Part shown: positions 1 to 7,981 of the stretch, piece after piece | Numbering within the stretch: the stretch's first letter is position 1 | Layout of the letters: every line of letters starts with the position of its first letter | Program-made: the position numbers and the translations under genes | Assembly (NCBI GenBank): GCA_041920565.1 | Contig: JBHGXS010000038.1 | Location: forward strand, 5,586 to 69,585 | Origin: JAGHKQ01 sp041920565 | GTDB taxonomy: Bacteria > Bacillota > Bacilli > Bacillales > Bacillaceae_G | Length of the DNA: 64,000 bases | Direction of reading: 5' to 3' | Notes under the pieces: model-generated | Seen by the model: the letters and a program-made list of their open reading frames with translations, nothing else | Database searches by the model: none | Told to the model about the DNA's origin: nothing

Positions 1-754
1 TCCCGGATCCGACTGCAATCCCGATTAACGGAATGCCTTGAATGAGCTTGCGGCGCAAAGCAGAAAGCAATAATGTTTTCAAAATCTGCTTCAATATTAT
101 TTGCAGGGAAGAAGACTCCAACACTTCTTCTTCTCCTTCATAGAAAAACGGGGCAAATTCTCCGTGCTCCAGCTCTTCCAATAGTTCATTCCATGCGTAT
201 TGCTGAAAACGATTCGGCAAAATGGAGGCATGGAACACTTTTAAGGCAATCATCATTTCATAGGGCTTGTTCACATCATAGCCGTATGCAGTAGCAATGA
301 GCTGTACCGCCTTTAAATTAATCGCCAGCATAAGCGGAAGGTCTGCGCTTAATAGTAAAAGTCCGCCTACTCCTGTGGCCCCCCCTTGCACAAGAGAATA
401 CAGGCGATGCTTAGCAATTTGATGCTCCGCAATATAACTGAGCTGGTCGATCGATAAATGTTGCAGGTCTTCTATATGCTCAATGGTTTCATCAAACATA
501 CGGGCAGTCGATAAAATCCGATTGCGGGCGTCCAATTGCGATTGAGAGCTTTGGATGAAAGCATGAAGATGAAACAGCCATTGATCCGCTTTAGCAAAAA
601 ACTCTTTCCGCTTCTTATACGGAAGGCGCGAAACCGCAGTGTCCAGCCATTTATCAAATACCGTTTGAAAATCTGTGGATTCTTGCTGCGACAGCTGATA
701 CTCCCAATTTTTAATGTCATTCCAAATGGCTTGCTCTCGTTCGGTCAACGTCAT
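1..754 (-). CDS. EcsC family protein (C-terminus outside the window)
   Basis: The open frame starts at an ATG ending at 754 and runs off the left edge, giving 251 codons without a stop. The translation begins MTLTEREQAIWNDIKNWEYQ and contains a glycine-rich hydrophobic stretch (QGGATGVGGLLLLSADLP), then AVQLIATAYGYD and a second hydrophobic glycine segment at the cut end. This pattern is typical of the EcsC family, named after the third gene of the B. subtilis ecs operon, whose biochemical role is not settled. A GGGGG ribosome site lies a few bases upstream of the ATG. Family assignment rests on remembered motif patterns; the missing C-terminus cannot be judged. Confidence 0.75.
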   Translation of the reverse strand, partial: MTLTEREQAIWNDIKNWEYQLSQQESTDFQTVFDKWLDTAVSRLPYKKRKEFFAKADQWLFHLHAFIQSSQSQLDARNRILSTARMFDETIEHIEDLQHLSIDQLSYIAEHQIAKHRLYSLVQGGATGVGGLLLLSADLPLMLAINLKAVQLIATAYGYDVNKPYEMMIALKVFHASILPNRFQQYAWNELLEELEHGEFAPFFYEGEEEVLESSSLQIILKQILKTLLLSALRRKLIQGIPLIGIAVGSG

Positions 755-813
755 AGTACAGCCCCCTTTAACTAGAAAACATTTCCTATAGTATAACACA
801 CTTATATGGCTGT

Positions 814-866
814 TATGAACCTCCCCACTTACTCGCGTTCGCTCCTGGAAGCGGGGGTCTTCTCGC
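814..866. mobile_element. Solo IS200/IS605-like right-end hairpin (remnant)
   Basis: TATGAACCTCCCCACTT, a loop with CGCGTTCGC, then GAAGCGGGGGTCTTCTC form an imperfect hairpin. Layout and sequence resemble the right end of the tnpB element at 63795-63840 (TGTGAACTACCCGCCACCT ... AGGTGGGGGCTTCTAAGG). No tnpB remnant is readable next to it, so it looks like a solo palindromic end left by a lost or never complete element. From 867 to the lipoprotein start at 1155 I see nothing else. Confidence 0.45.
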
Positions 867-1154
867 TTAAACATGATAAAAATCCTCTTTTTGCAAAGAA
901 AATCACACAGAAAATTAGGTATTGGAACTGAATTTTCTGCGTGGGCAAAAAGACAAACGTTAAAGCATAATATCCTTTGCAGACTTCTTCAAGAACGTTC
1001 TAAAGTCAAAACCGCAAGAGAATTGAAATTGAGACAAAAACCATGCCGAAAATAGATGCGCGAAATGAATTCAAAAATAAATCCTTATCCCGATTTTTTC
1101 GTGTCAAAAATTGCTATAATAAAGTCAATGATGGAAAGAAAGGAAAGCACCAGT

Positions 1155-1535
1155 ATGAAAAAACTATTCAACCTGTTCCCATTGGGTTTCACAATACTGC
1201 TGGCAGGCTGCCAAGAGGAAACATTGGACGGCACATGGAAGTTGACTTCCTATTCCCCAGATGAATGCCCCGTCATGTATAAATTCAGAGATGAAAAACA
1301 GAAAGCTGAGGACTCCGATAAAACGATACTAGTAAAAGTCGTGGATATGTACACAAACAGTACTTCTAAAGAGGACAAATATACGGGGACCTACAGTTTA
1401 ACGGACAAGAGTGAAGATAAGTACTTCATTGACTATGGAAACTCTTTTACGGTCACACAAAGAATGGTTCAGGAAGATAATGAATTAAAGATGATTTTTG
1501 AAGATGTAGGCAGGACGTGCACGTATATCAGGTAA
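1155..1535 (+). CDS. Small putative lipoprotein
   Basis: 126 residues from the ATG at 1155, preceded by AAAGGAAAG at suitable spacing. An ATG at 1056 in the same frame lacks a ribosome site and would put a charged stretch in front of the signal peptide. The N-terminus MKKLFNLFPLGFTILLAGCQ is a classic type II signal peptide with lipobox LAGC, so the mature protein should be anchored by a lipidated cysteine at residue 18 on the outer face of the membrane. The remainder (GTWKLTSYSP..., GTYSLTDKS..., LKMIFEDVGRTCTYIR) is rich in short beta-strand-like segments, as in lipocalin-like or DUF-type stress lipoproteins. I do not recognise the family. It is monocistronic and convergent with ackA. Confidence 0.7.
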   Translation: MKKLFNLFPLGFTILLAGCQEETLDGTWKLTSYSPDECPVMYKFRDEKQKAEDSDKTILVKVVDMYTNSTSKEDKYTGTYSLTDKSEDKYFIDYGNSFTVTQRMVQEDNELKMIFEDVGRTCTYIR

Positions 1536-1540
1536 CAAAA

Positions 1541-1567
1541 AAAGACGGGAAAGTCCCGTCTTTTTTA
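1541..1567. terminator. Bidirectional terminator between lipoprotein gene and ackA
   Basis: Stem GACGGGA (1544-1550), loop AAG, TCCCGTC (1554-1560), flanked by A-run on the left and TTTTTT on the right, so it can work for both converging genes. Confidence 0.9.
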
Positions 1568-2755
1568 TTACATTGCCAAGCGAACTACGTCGCGTGCAAT
1601 CATTACCTCTTCGTTTGTTGGAATAACCATAACTTTAACCGGAGAGTGCGGATAGTTGATGAATGCTTCTTTTCCGCGCACTTGGTTGCGTTTTGGATCC
1701 CAGTATACACCCATGAACTCTAATCCCTCTAATACGCGCTCACGGATTAATGTACTGTTCTCACCGATACCGGCTGTGAAGATAATTGCGTCTACGCCTT
1801 GCATACGCGCTGCGTAAGAACCAATATATTTGTGGATACGAGATACGAATACTTCTAATGCCACTTTCGCACGTTCGTTTCCTTCTTCTTCCGCTTGTTC
1901 GATGTCGCGCAAGTCGCTGGAGAAACCGGAAAGTCCTAACATCCCGCTCTTTTTGTTCAATACATTAAGAACTTCTTCGACAGATTGACCTGTTTTCTCC
2001 ATGATGTATGGAATTAAAGCAGGGTCAATGTTACCGGAGCGAGTCCCCATCGTTACCCCTGCAAGAGGCGTGAAGCCCATGGATGTGTCGATGGATTTTC
2101 CGCCTTCGATTGCGGCGATACTTGCACCGTTACCTAAGTGACAAGAAATCAAACGCAATTGCTCAATCGGACGGTCAAGCAATTCCGCCGCACGTTGGGA
2201 TACATACTTATGAGATGTACCGTGGAAGCCGTATTTACGGATGCCGTATTTCTCATAGTACTCGTAAGGCAAGCTGTATAAGAATGATTTTTCCGGCATT
2301 GTTTGGTGGAATGCCGTATCAAACACCGCTACTGCAGGAACGTTTGGAAGAACTTCTTTGAACGCCTTGATACCGATGATGTTAGCCGGATTGTGAAGCG
2401 GCGCTAAATCATTTAAGCTTTCAATTTCTTTTAATACTTCATCTGTAATCAATACGGAATCATTGAACTTCTCGCCGCCGTGTACAACGCGGTGGCCAAT
2501 GCCGTTAATTTCGTCTAATGACTTGATGATTCCTGTATCTGTTAACTTTTTCAGAAGCATTTTAACCGCAACCGCATGGTCCGGAATATCCAATACTTCC
2601 GTTTGCTTTTCACCGTTTACAGTGATTGTAAAGATACTATCATTTAAACCGATACGCTCTACAAGACCTTTTGTTAATACTTCCTCGCTAGGCATTTCAA
2701 AAAGCTGAAACTTTAAGGAAGAACTGCCTGCATTAATCGCAATAACCTTTGACAT
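1568..2755 (-). CDS. ackA: Acetate kinase
   Basis: Cytosolic acetate kinase of 395 residues, the usual length. It interconverts acetate plus ATP and acetyl phosphate plus ADP in the Pta-AckA overflow pathway. Family motifs are all present: INAGSSSLKF at the N-terminus, HRVVHGGEKF (Arg89), VFDTAFHQTMP (Asp146), YGFHGTSHKYV (His178), CHLGNGASIAAI, MGTRSGNIDP (Arg239) and FTAGIGENS. By homology to Methanosarcina AckA these are the substrate-binding and catalytic residues. The ATG at 2755 follows AAAGGGGCGAAAG. In B. subtilis ytxK and ackA are neighbours; here a 293-bp gap separates them and contains a plausible promoter, so ackA may be transcribed on its own. I could not find a convincing CcpA operator in the gap. 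Confidence 0.97.
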   Translation of the reverse strand: MSKVIAINAGSSSLKFQLFEMPSEEVLTKGLVERIGLNDSIFTITVNGEKQTEVLDIPDHAVAVKMLLKKLTDTGIIKSLDEINGIGHRVVHGGEKFNDSVLITDEVLKEIESLNDLAPLHNPANIIGIKAFKEVLPNVPAVAVFDTAFHQTMPEKSFLYSLPYEYYEKYGIRKYGFHGTSHKYVSQRAAELLDRPIEQLRLISCHLGNGASIAAIEGGKSIDTSMGFTPLAGVTMGTRSGNIDPALIPYIMEKTGQSVEEVLNVLNKKSGMLGLSGFSSDLRDIEQAEEEGNERAKVALEVFVSRIHKYIGSYAARMQGVDAIIFTAGIGENSTLIRERVLEGLEFMGVYWDPKRNQVRGKEAFINYPHSPVKVMVIPTNEEVMIARDVVRLAM

Positions 2756-2796
2756 CTAGTCTTTCGCCCCTTTTATATAAGACATTCATTTATCCA

Positions 2797-2811
2797 CGAC
2801 AAACTTTGTCG
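2797..2811. promoter_or_regulatory. 15-bp palindrome in the ackA leader
   Basis: CGACAAACTTTGTCG is a perfect inverted repeat (7-bp arms, one central base) between the proposed ackA promoter and its ribosome site. It could be a protein operator; the factor is unknown. A second perfect palindrome, ACAGATAATCTGT, lies at 2981-2993 in the same gap. Confidence 0.35.
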
Positions 2812-2835
2812 AAATATGTGCTGTTTCCCTTGTTT

Positions 2836-2864
2836 ATTTAAACATCATCCGAAGCATATTTCAA
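2836..2864 (-). promoter_or_regulatory. Putative sigma-A promoter of ackA
   Basis: On the minus strand TTGAAA (2864-2859), a 17-bp spacer and TTAAAT (2841-2836) give a reasonable sigma-A promoter about 80 bp before the ackA start codon. The leader would contain the 2797-2811 palindrome. Confidence 0.45.
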
Positions 2865-3048
2865 GATAAATGAGCGAAAAAATTAATGCAACACATAATT
2901 TTTTTTTATATTACAGATTTCCTTACCATTTCAACAACGAATATACAATTCAATAATTAAGTAACATTCGCACAGTACAAACAGATAATCTGTATTAAAC
3001 AAAAATATCTATCTGTTATATGATAATTTATTCATTAAAAGGTATAAA

Positions 3049-4038
3049 TTATCTTTCTTTTCGTTCTTCAAACCAGCGGTTAATTTGCGAAACCACGTTC
3101 TCCATCGCCTGCATGTTGGTAAACGACGGAAGCTCAACAAGCATGGCTTGCTTTGGAGATTTGACATTTGCTCCCTTCTTTTGGAGAACAAATATACTTT
3201 TTGCATTTTTTTCGTTTTTAAACATCGAAATCGGCAACTGTAATACCCCTTGAATGTAGGCATGTTCTTTTAAAAACGCATGCAGTTTCGGCGCTTGATC
3301 GCTTTCAAATAAGAAGTTCGGAATTAAAAAGAACAGGAATCCGCCTTCTTTTGTGTAATTGATGCTTTGTTCAATAAACAAATGATGTGCGTAGGACAAT
3401 CCGCTGTCTGCTTTCAGCACAAAATCATCCGCACGCAGTTCATTCGGATAGTACCCTACAGGCAAATCGCAAAGGACTGCATCTACCGGATCTATATAAA
3501 GAGGCGCCAAGCTGTCTTGGTTAAAAAATTCAATGCCGTGCTTCTGCAAGTTTGCATTAACAAAGGCCAGGCGAAGCAGCAATTCATCCACTTCGATTCC
3601 GAACCCTTGGACTTTTTTCTCACCGGCATGATTTAAGACAGCTGTAAGTAAATTCCCTGTTCCGACAGCCGGATCGAGAATCGTAAGAGCCTCTTTTTCT
3701 TCCGTAAATTTATTAAACAGGTAGCTTACAAACAGACTTACGGCATCCGGAGTCATTTCATGGTTTGCCTGCACTCCATTTTTCATTCCTTTTAAAAGCG
3801 CAAGCTGAAATGCTTTGCGAACGTCCTCGCTTTTATAGTTTTCTTCTTTAAATTTGTTATATTCTCTCGTTAACCTCTCAATTGCGGAATGAGTTAGCTT
3901 TTCTTGCAAAATTTGCCCCTCGAACAAATTATCTCCTGTCTCTGCCAGCGCCTCTAAATATGTAATATCCATTTCTTTTCTTAAAATAAGCGCTGTAGAG
4001 TCAAAAATATGGAATAACGTTTCTACAGAAGAACTCAA
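3049..4038 (-). CDS. ytxK: Class I SAM-dependent methyltransferase YtxK (N6-adenine-like)
   Basis: 329 residues. The SAM-binding motif I is LDPAVGTGNLL (about 121-131). The catalytic motif IV position reads DLPVGYYP (about 191-198) where true N6-adenine DNA methylases have NPPY or DPPY, so activity on DNA is uncertain. The family is conserved next to ackA in Bacillus. The start codon is TTG at 4038: GGGAGGGATTTTAG places a strong ribosome site seven bases upstream and no ATG is nearby. Target and substrate are unknown. It is the first gene before ackA on this strand. Confidence 0.9.
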   Translation of the reverse strand: MSSSVETLFHIFDSTALILRKEMDITYLEALAETGDNLFEGQILQEKLTHSAIERLTREYNKFKEENYKSEDVRKAFQLALLKGMKNGVQANHEMTPDAVSLFVSYLFNKFTEEKEALTILDPAVGTGNLLTAVLNHAGEKKVQGFGIEVDELLLRLAFVNANLQKHGIEFFNQDSLAPLYIDPVDAVLCDLPVGYYPNELRADDFVLKADSGLSYAHHLFIEQSINYTKEGGFLFFLIPNFLFESDQAPKLHAFLKEHAYIQGVLQLPISMFKNEKNAKSIFVLQKKGANVKSPKQAMLVELPSFTNMQAMENVVSQINRWFEERKER

Positions 4039-4129
4039 CTAAAATCCCTCCCTGACAAGTAAAATCACATAATTACCATCATACCATAATCTGTTGTTTT
4101 GTTCTAAGCATCGGTTCTAAAGACAGAAA

Positions 4130-4153
4130 AAAGACCTCTTTCCAGAGGTCTTT
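4130..4153 (-). terminator. Terminator downstream of tpx
   Basis: AAAGACCTCT, loop TTCC, AGAGGTCTTT; a T-rich tract follows on the minus strand. It also separates tpx from ytxK. Confidence 0.8.
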
Positions 4154-4222
4154 ACATTTATTATGCTCTATCCGTAAATTTTGTTGCTTCTAGCTACAAT
4201 CGTTTAGAACACAACCAATTCA

Positions 4223-4723
4223 TTACTTTGCTGCTTTTGCCGCTTCAATTGCAGCTTCGTAATTCGGATGGCTTGTACCTTCGCTTACGTACTCTACGTA
4301 AGTTACTTTGTCGCTGCTGTCTACTACGAATACCGCACGAGCCAATAAACGAAGCTCTTTCATTACTACGCCGTAAGCTTCTCCGAAGGAAAGGTCGCGG
4401 TGGTCGGAAAGTGTCACCACGTTTTCTAATCCGGCAGAAGCACACCAGCGCTTTTGCGCGAACGGTAAGTCTACGCTTACTGTCAGTACTTTTACGTTTT
4501 CTAATTTAGAAGCTTCTTCGTTGAAACGGCGAGTTTGCGCATCGCATACGCCAGTGTCAATGGAAGGAACTACGCTGATTAATTTCACTGCACCTTTGTA
4601 AGTATCTAAAGTTACAGGAGATAAATCATTTGCCAGCACTGTGAAGTTCGGCGCTTGATCTCCCACTTTCACTTCATGTCCTAATAATGTAACAGGATTC
4701 CCTTTGAATGTAACGTTTGCCAT
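4223..4723 (-). CDS. tpx: Thiol peroxidase (2-Cys peroxiredoxin, Tpx family)
   Basis: 166 residues from the ATG at 4723, which follows GAGGAGGAATTGTA; a longer upstream frame has no ribosome site. Tpx reduces hydrogen peroxide and alkyl peroxides with electrons from thioredoxin. The peroxidatic cysteine is Cys60 in PSIDTGVCDAQTRRF and the resolving cysteine is Cys94 in KRWCASAGLENV, the standard positions for this family. The gene is monocistronic, with its own promoter (4764-4792) and terminator. The same neighbourhood (tpx next to ytxK and ytfJ) occurs in B. subtilis. Confidence 0.96.
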   Translation of the reverse strand: MANVTFKGNPVTLLGHEVKVGDQAPNFTVLANDLSPVTLDTYKGAVKLISVVPSIDTGVCDAQTRRFNEEASKLENVKVLTVSVDLPFAQKRWCASAGLENVVTLSDHRDLSFGEAYGVVMKELRLLARAVFVVDSSDKVTYVEYVSEGTSHPNYEAAIEAAKAAK

Positions 4724-4763
4724 TACAATTCCTCCTCTAATAAAGAAAGTATGTACAGTGTCA

Positions 4764-4792
4764 ATGATAAAAGGAATGCAAGCAGAATGCAA
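4764..4792 (-). promoter_or_regulatory. Sigma-A promoter of tpx
   Basis: Minus strand: TTGCAT (4792-4787), 17-bp spacer, TATCAT (4769-4764), about 40 bp before the tpx ATG. Confidence 0.6.
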
Positions 4793-4841
4793 ATAAAACA
4801 GCTTTATTTTCTTAAAATATAGAAAACTTAACGCATCTAAG

Positions 4842-4875
4842 AAAATAAGCCAACTATCCAAAGTCGGCTTATTTT
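4842..4875 (-). terminator. Terminator downstream of ytfJ
   Basis: AAAATAAGCC (4842-4851) pairs with GGCTTATTTT (4866-4875); T-rich on the minus strand. It lies just past the ytfJ stop codon. Confidence 0.75.
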
Positions 4876-4882
4876 CTCTTTG

Positions 4883-5296
4883 TTACATAATTGTGCTTGG
4901 CTGAGGATCGCAGCTGTCTTGGTTTTCCTTTTTTTTGAACATGGTTTTAATTTTTTCCACTGCTTGCGGAACCATATCAATGACTTTATCAACAAGATGG
5001 GTGTTCTCATCTACATGAAGCATTTTGACTCCTTGCGAATTCACAATTAAAAAAGCAATCGGCGTGATGGAAACTCCGCCCCCGCTTCCGCCGCCAAACG
5101 GCAGACGCGGATTGTTATCGCCTCCGGGAAACTCGCTTCCTCCTGCCGCAAACCCGAATCCTACCTTGGAAACAGTAAGGATGACGCTGCCGTCAGGAGT
5201 TTCAACAGGATCTCCGATAATGGTATTGACGTCAATCATTTGCTGTAAATTATTCATTGCTGTATTCATTAAACCTTGAATTGGATGTTCAGCCAT
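4883..5296 (-). CDS. ytfJ: Sporulation protein YtfJ (GerW family)
   Basis: 137 residues from the ATG at 5296, preceded by AAAGGGGGATTTC; an in-frame ATG at 5323 has no ribosome site. The sequence MAEHPIQGLMNTAMNNLQ, IGDPVETPDGSVILTVSKV, a glycine-rich loop (FGGGSGGGVSITPIAFLIV) and VKMLHVD match the YtfJ/GerW family. In B. subtilis this protein is made in the forespore and is needed for normal L-alanine-triggered germination. The C-terminus (KKKENQDSCDPQPSTIM) is polar and probably disordered. It follows ytfI on the same strand, as in B. subtilis. Confidence 0.92.
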   Translation of the reverse strand: MAEHPIQGLMNTAMNNLQQMIDVNTIIGDPVETPDGSVILTVSKVGFGFAAGGSEFPGGDNNPRLPFGGGSGGGVSITPIAFLIVNSQGVKMLHVDENTHLVDKVIDMVPQAVEKIKTMFKKKENQDSCDPQPSTIM

Positions 5297-5355
5297 AATG
5301 AAATCCCCCTTTATTGTTATCACGTTTGTTAATCCATTCAGAAAGGCTCTTCACT

Positions 5356-6021
5356 CTATACTTCTGAAGAGAACTCATTCGTCCCCTCTGAAATAAACAC
5401 AGAACGTTTTTTACGGACATATTGAAAAACCTTCCATCCCGCTATCATAGCTCGAAAAACCCGGAATGAAATGATGCATTCGAGTTGAGTGGTCATTATA
5501 TTTCCTTGAAAAACAGGATGGATTTGCAATTCAGGTTCGGTTTTCAGCTTCATATACCGCGTAGCCAATCCGACAACCATCCCTTTGAGAGACCATGCAA
5601 AGCCTGTAAGCACGCCGGTAGCGGCCGCATCTTCCGTACCGAGCTGCGAAGTCCATGTCCACTTCTTAATCTTTACTCTTCTAAGGAAATCCTTAAGCAT
5701 AGTATGGATGTCTTGAGCTATTTTTATCAAATCAGGGATGAGATTCATCCATTCAGAAAAAGAACGCCCTTTTTGTTCTTTTTCTTCTCTTTCCTCCTCT
5801 TTTTCGTCAGATTCTGTATACTTCTTTTGCTTCATTTTCTTCTCAAGGAACGAAAATACATCGAATGTATAATGGATTATGCCAAACCAAGCCTTTACTT
5901 TAACAAGACATTGTTGATTTCCGGGAGTATACACGAATACAACTTTAATGGAAAGTTTTGTTATAAAAATAATAAAAAATACCAATATTAAAGCGATGGG
6001 AATTATTACATACCAGTTCAT
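5356..6021 (-). CDS. ytfI: DUF2953 membrane-anchored protein YtfI
   Basis: 221 residues. An N-terminal transmembrane helix (MNWYVIIPIALILVFFIIFI) is followed by a beta-rich segment (SIKVVFVYTPGNQQCLVKVK), a charged linker rich in Lys and Glu (about 65-90), and a C-terminal part with WTWTSQLGTEDAAATGVLTG. That last motif is typical of DUF2953 proteins encoded beside ytfJ. The function is unknown; linkage to ytfJ suggests a sporulation or germination role by inference only. ATG at 6021 follows AAAGGATGA. It is divergent from nadK. In B. subtilis yteJ and sppA lie between ytfI and the NAD kinase gene; they are absent here. Confidence 0.85.
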   Translation of the reverse strand: MNWYVIIPIALILVFFIIFITKLSIKVVFVYTPGNQQCLVKVKAWFGIIHYTFDVFSFLEKKMKQKKYTESDEKEEEREEKEQKGRSFSEWMNLIPDLIKIAQDIHTMLKDFLRRVKIKKWTWTSQLGTEDAAATGVLTGFAWSLKGMVVGLATRYMKLKTEPELQIHPVFQGNIMTTQLECIISFRVFRAMIAGWKVFQYVRKKRSVFISEGTNEFSSEV

Positions 6022-6196
6022 ACGGGCTCATCCTTTCAATCCGTAAACATTATCGACGGTTTTTATGCAAAATAAACCGATTCCAAAGCAAAATTAAATG
6101 ATTCATTTTTCTAAAAATTTAAAGGTATTTCGTCGGTTAATATCGAAATATAGTATTTGACCACACTATTATGAGACGTCTATGGAGGGATGACAG

Positions 6197-7018
6197 ATGG
6201 CAGAACGCAAAAACTTATACTTCTTTTATGAAGAAAAGGATGAAGCTCTCTTGGAGCGTATGAAACCCGTTTATGAAGCGTTGACAAAAAACGGCTTTAC
6301 AATATTGAATGACCCTCAGCACGCGAATGCGATTATAAGCGTAGGGGGAGACGGAACGTTCTTACAAGCAGTGCGCAAAACAGGCTTTCGCGATGATTGT
6401 TTGTATGCCGGAGTTTCCATAAGCGACAAGACCACATTTTACTGTGATTTTCATTTAGATCGTGCAGAAGAAGCATTAGAAGAGATTAAAAAGACGGAAT
6501 TCAGCGCAAAAAATGAAATCGAAGTAAGACGATATCCTACCATTCACGTAACGCTAGATGACGGTACTTCCTTCTACTGCTTAAACGAGTTCACGATTCG
6601 CTCCAGCATCATTAAAACATTTGTCATCGACGTATTTGTAGATGACTTGCACTTTGAAACATTCCGCGGAGACGGGTTAGTTGTATCAACACCAACCGGA
6701 AGCACCGCTTACAACAAATCCCTTCGGGGTGCAGTTGTGGATCCGATGCTGCCTTGCTATCAAGTAAGCGAACTGGCATCTATCAACAATAACAACTATC
6801 GTACCCTTGGTTCTCCGTTTATCCTAAGCGGCAGCCGCACCTTAACATTGAAAGTGGTCCAAGACGGTAACGACTATCCGGTCATGGGCATGGACAATGA
6901 GGCTCTCAGCATTAAACATGTGGAAAAAGCTGTAATTCAATTAAGCGATAAAAAGATTAAAACGGTAAAATTAAAGAACAACTCCTTCTGGGAAAAGGTT
7001 CAGCGTTCATTCTTGTAA
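6197..7018 (+). CDS. nadK: NAD kinase (PpnKB/YtdI type)
   Basis: 273 residues; phosphorylates NAD to NADP in the cytosol. The nucleotide-binding GGDGTF motif is at 50-55 (ISVGGDGTFLQAV), with NEFTIRSS and the GDGLVVSTPTGSTAYNKS segment of the family following. Bacillus species carry two NAD kinases; the position after ytfJ-ytfI matches the second one of B. subtilis. ATG at 6197 follows GGAGGGATGACAG. It is single, closed by the terminator at 7031. Confidence 0.95.
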   Translation: MAERKNLYFFYEEKDEALLERMKPVYEALTKNGFTILNDPQHANAIISVGGDGTFLQAVRKTGFRDDCLYAGVSISDKTTFYCDFHLDRAEEALEEIKKTEFSAKNEIEVRRYPTIHVTLDDGTSFYCLNEFTIRSSIIKTFVIDVFVDDLHFETFRGDGLVVSTPTGSTAYNKSLRGAVVDPMLPCYQVSELASINNNNYRTLGSPFILSGSRTLTLKVVQDGNDYPVMGMDNEALSIKHVEKAVIQLSDKKIKTVKLKNNSFWEKVQRSFL

Positions 7019-7030
7019 TACCTATAAAAC

Positions 7031-7060
7031 AAAAAAGGCATCGGCAGGATGCCTTTTTTG
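7031..7060 (+). terminator. Terminator of nadK
   Basis: AAAAAAGGCAT, loop CGGCAGG, ATGCCTTTTTT; strong hairpin followed by T-run. Confidence 0.9.
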
Positions 7061-7123
7061 TTTTTCTAATGATCACCAAGCAGCAATATAATTTGTTATG
7101 AAGAACTTCAAGGAGGGATTGAT

Positions 7124-7897
7124 CTGAAAATCTTAGTCATCGGCGGCACCGGAACATTAGGAACAACGTTTACAATACAAGCGGCAAGGATGAATATGCC
7201 AATACGAATTGCGAGCCGCAATCCACCGTTAGATTCGTTAACAGAATGGGTATTTTTAGATTTAGAAACAGGGGAAGGTTTACAAACTGCATTAGCGGAT
7301 ATAGACATTGTGTTACATGCTGCCACAAGCCCCATGAAAAAATCTGTACAAATAGATGTACAAGGAACAAAAAAATTGCTGAAAGCTTGTAAAGAAAATC
7401 GTATAAAGCATTTTTTATTTCCATCGATTGTAGGAATTGAGGCGTTACCAATGGCATACTACCAAGCTAAATTAGAAGCGGAAAGTATAATTAAGGACAG
7501 CGACGTCCCCTATACCATTTTAAGGGCAACACAATTTCATTCTTTAATCGATAGGTTGTTCCAAAAGCTAAATAAGCTCCCGATATCGGTGTTACCAACA
7601 CAATTAAAATGTCAAAGTGTTGATGTCACTGAAGTAGCCACAACGTTGTTATCATTATGTCATCATGCTCCGCAAGGACATATAAAAGATTTTGGAGGTC
7701 CAGAAATTTTAACTTTGAAGGAAATGTATGAGATTTGGAAGAAGCATCAAAGAAAAACTTCTCTTTTGATCCCTTTGCCGCATTTGCCGCTCCCTCTCTT
7801 TAAAGCGATGAAAGAAGGAAAAAACACAAATCCTGAGCAAAAATCAGGCAATAAAACCTGGAGCGAGTGGATTTATGAAACATATGCCAGGCTATAA
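7124..7897 (+). CDS. NAD(P)-binding NmrA/SDR-like protein with apparent CTG start
   Basis: The frame reads LKILVIGGTGTLGTTF from 7124, so the Rossmann glycine motif GGTGTLG is complete only if translation begins at the CTG at 7124. AAGGAGGG ends six bases before it, and ATT at 7118 is too close. The first ATG in frame (7190) would delete the NAD(P)-binding motif. With CTG the protein has 257 residues and resembles atypical SDR/NmrA-type epimerase-like reductases (YLEAESIIKDSDVPYTILRATQFHSL region). The substrate is unknown. A TATAAT at 7087-7092 may be the promoter -10. A terminator follows at 7902. Confidence 0.75.
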   Translation: MKILVIGGTGTLGTTFTIQAARMNMPIRIASRNPPLDSLTEWVFLDLETGEGLQTALADIDIVLHAATSPMKKSVQIDVQGTKKLLKACKENRIKHFLFPSIVGIEALPMAYYQAKLEAESIIKDSDVPYTILRATQFHSLIDRLFQKLNKLPISVLPTQLKCQSVDVTEVATTLLSLCHHAPQGHIKDFGGPEILTLKEMYEIWKKHQRKTSLLIPLPHLPLPLFKAMKEGKNTNPEQKSGNKTWSEWIYETYARL

Positions 7898-7901
7898 TGA
7901 A

Positions 7902-7944
7902 GAACCTGAGTCCAGATTTCATTACGACTCAGGTTCGCTTTTTT
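7902..7944. terminator. Terminator between NmrA-like gene and GNAT gene
   Basis: GAACCTGAGTC (7902-7912) pairs perfectly with GACTCAGGTTC (7926-7936), then GCTTTTTT. The genes converge here. Confidence 0.85.
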
Positions 7945-7981
7945 ATTGTTATATCAATTTTGCCATATACTACTCGTCCAC

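Noticed and set aside
1568..2755. Plus-strand open frames opposite ackA and other long genes
   Set aside because: They are shadows of well-supported genes on the other strand and lack ribosome sites and family motifs.
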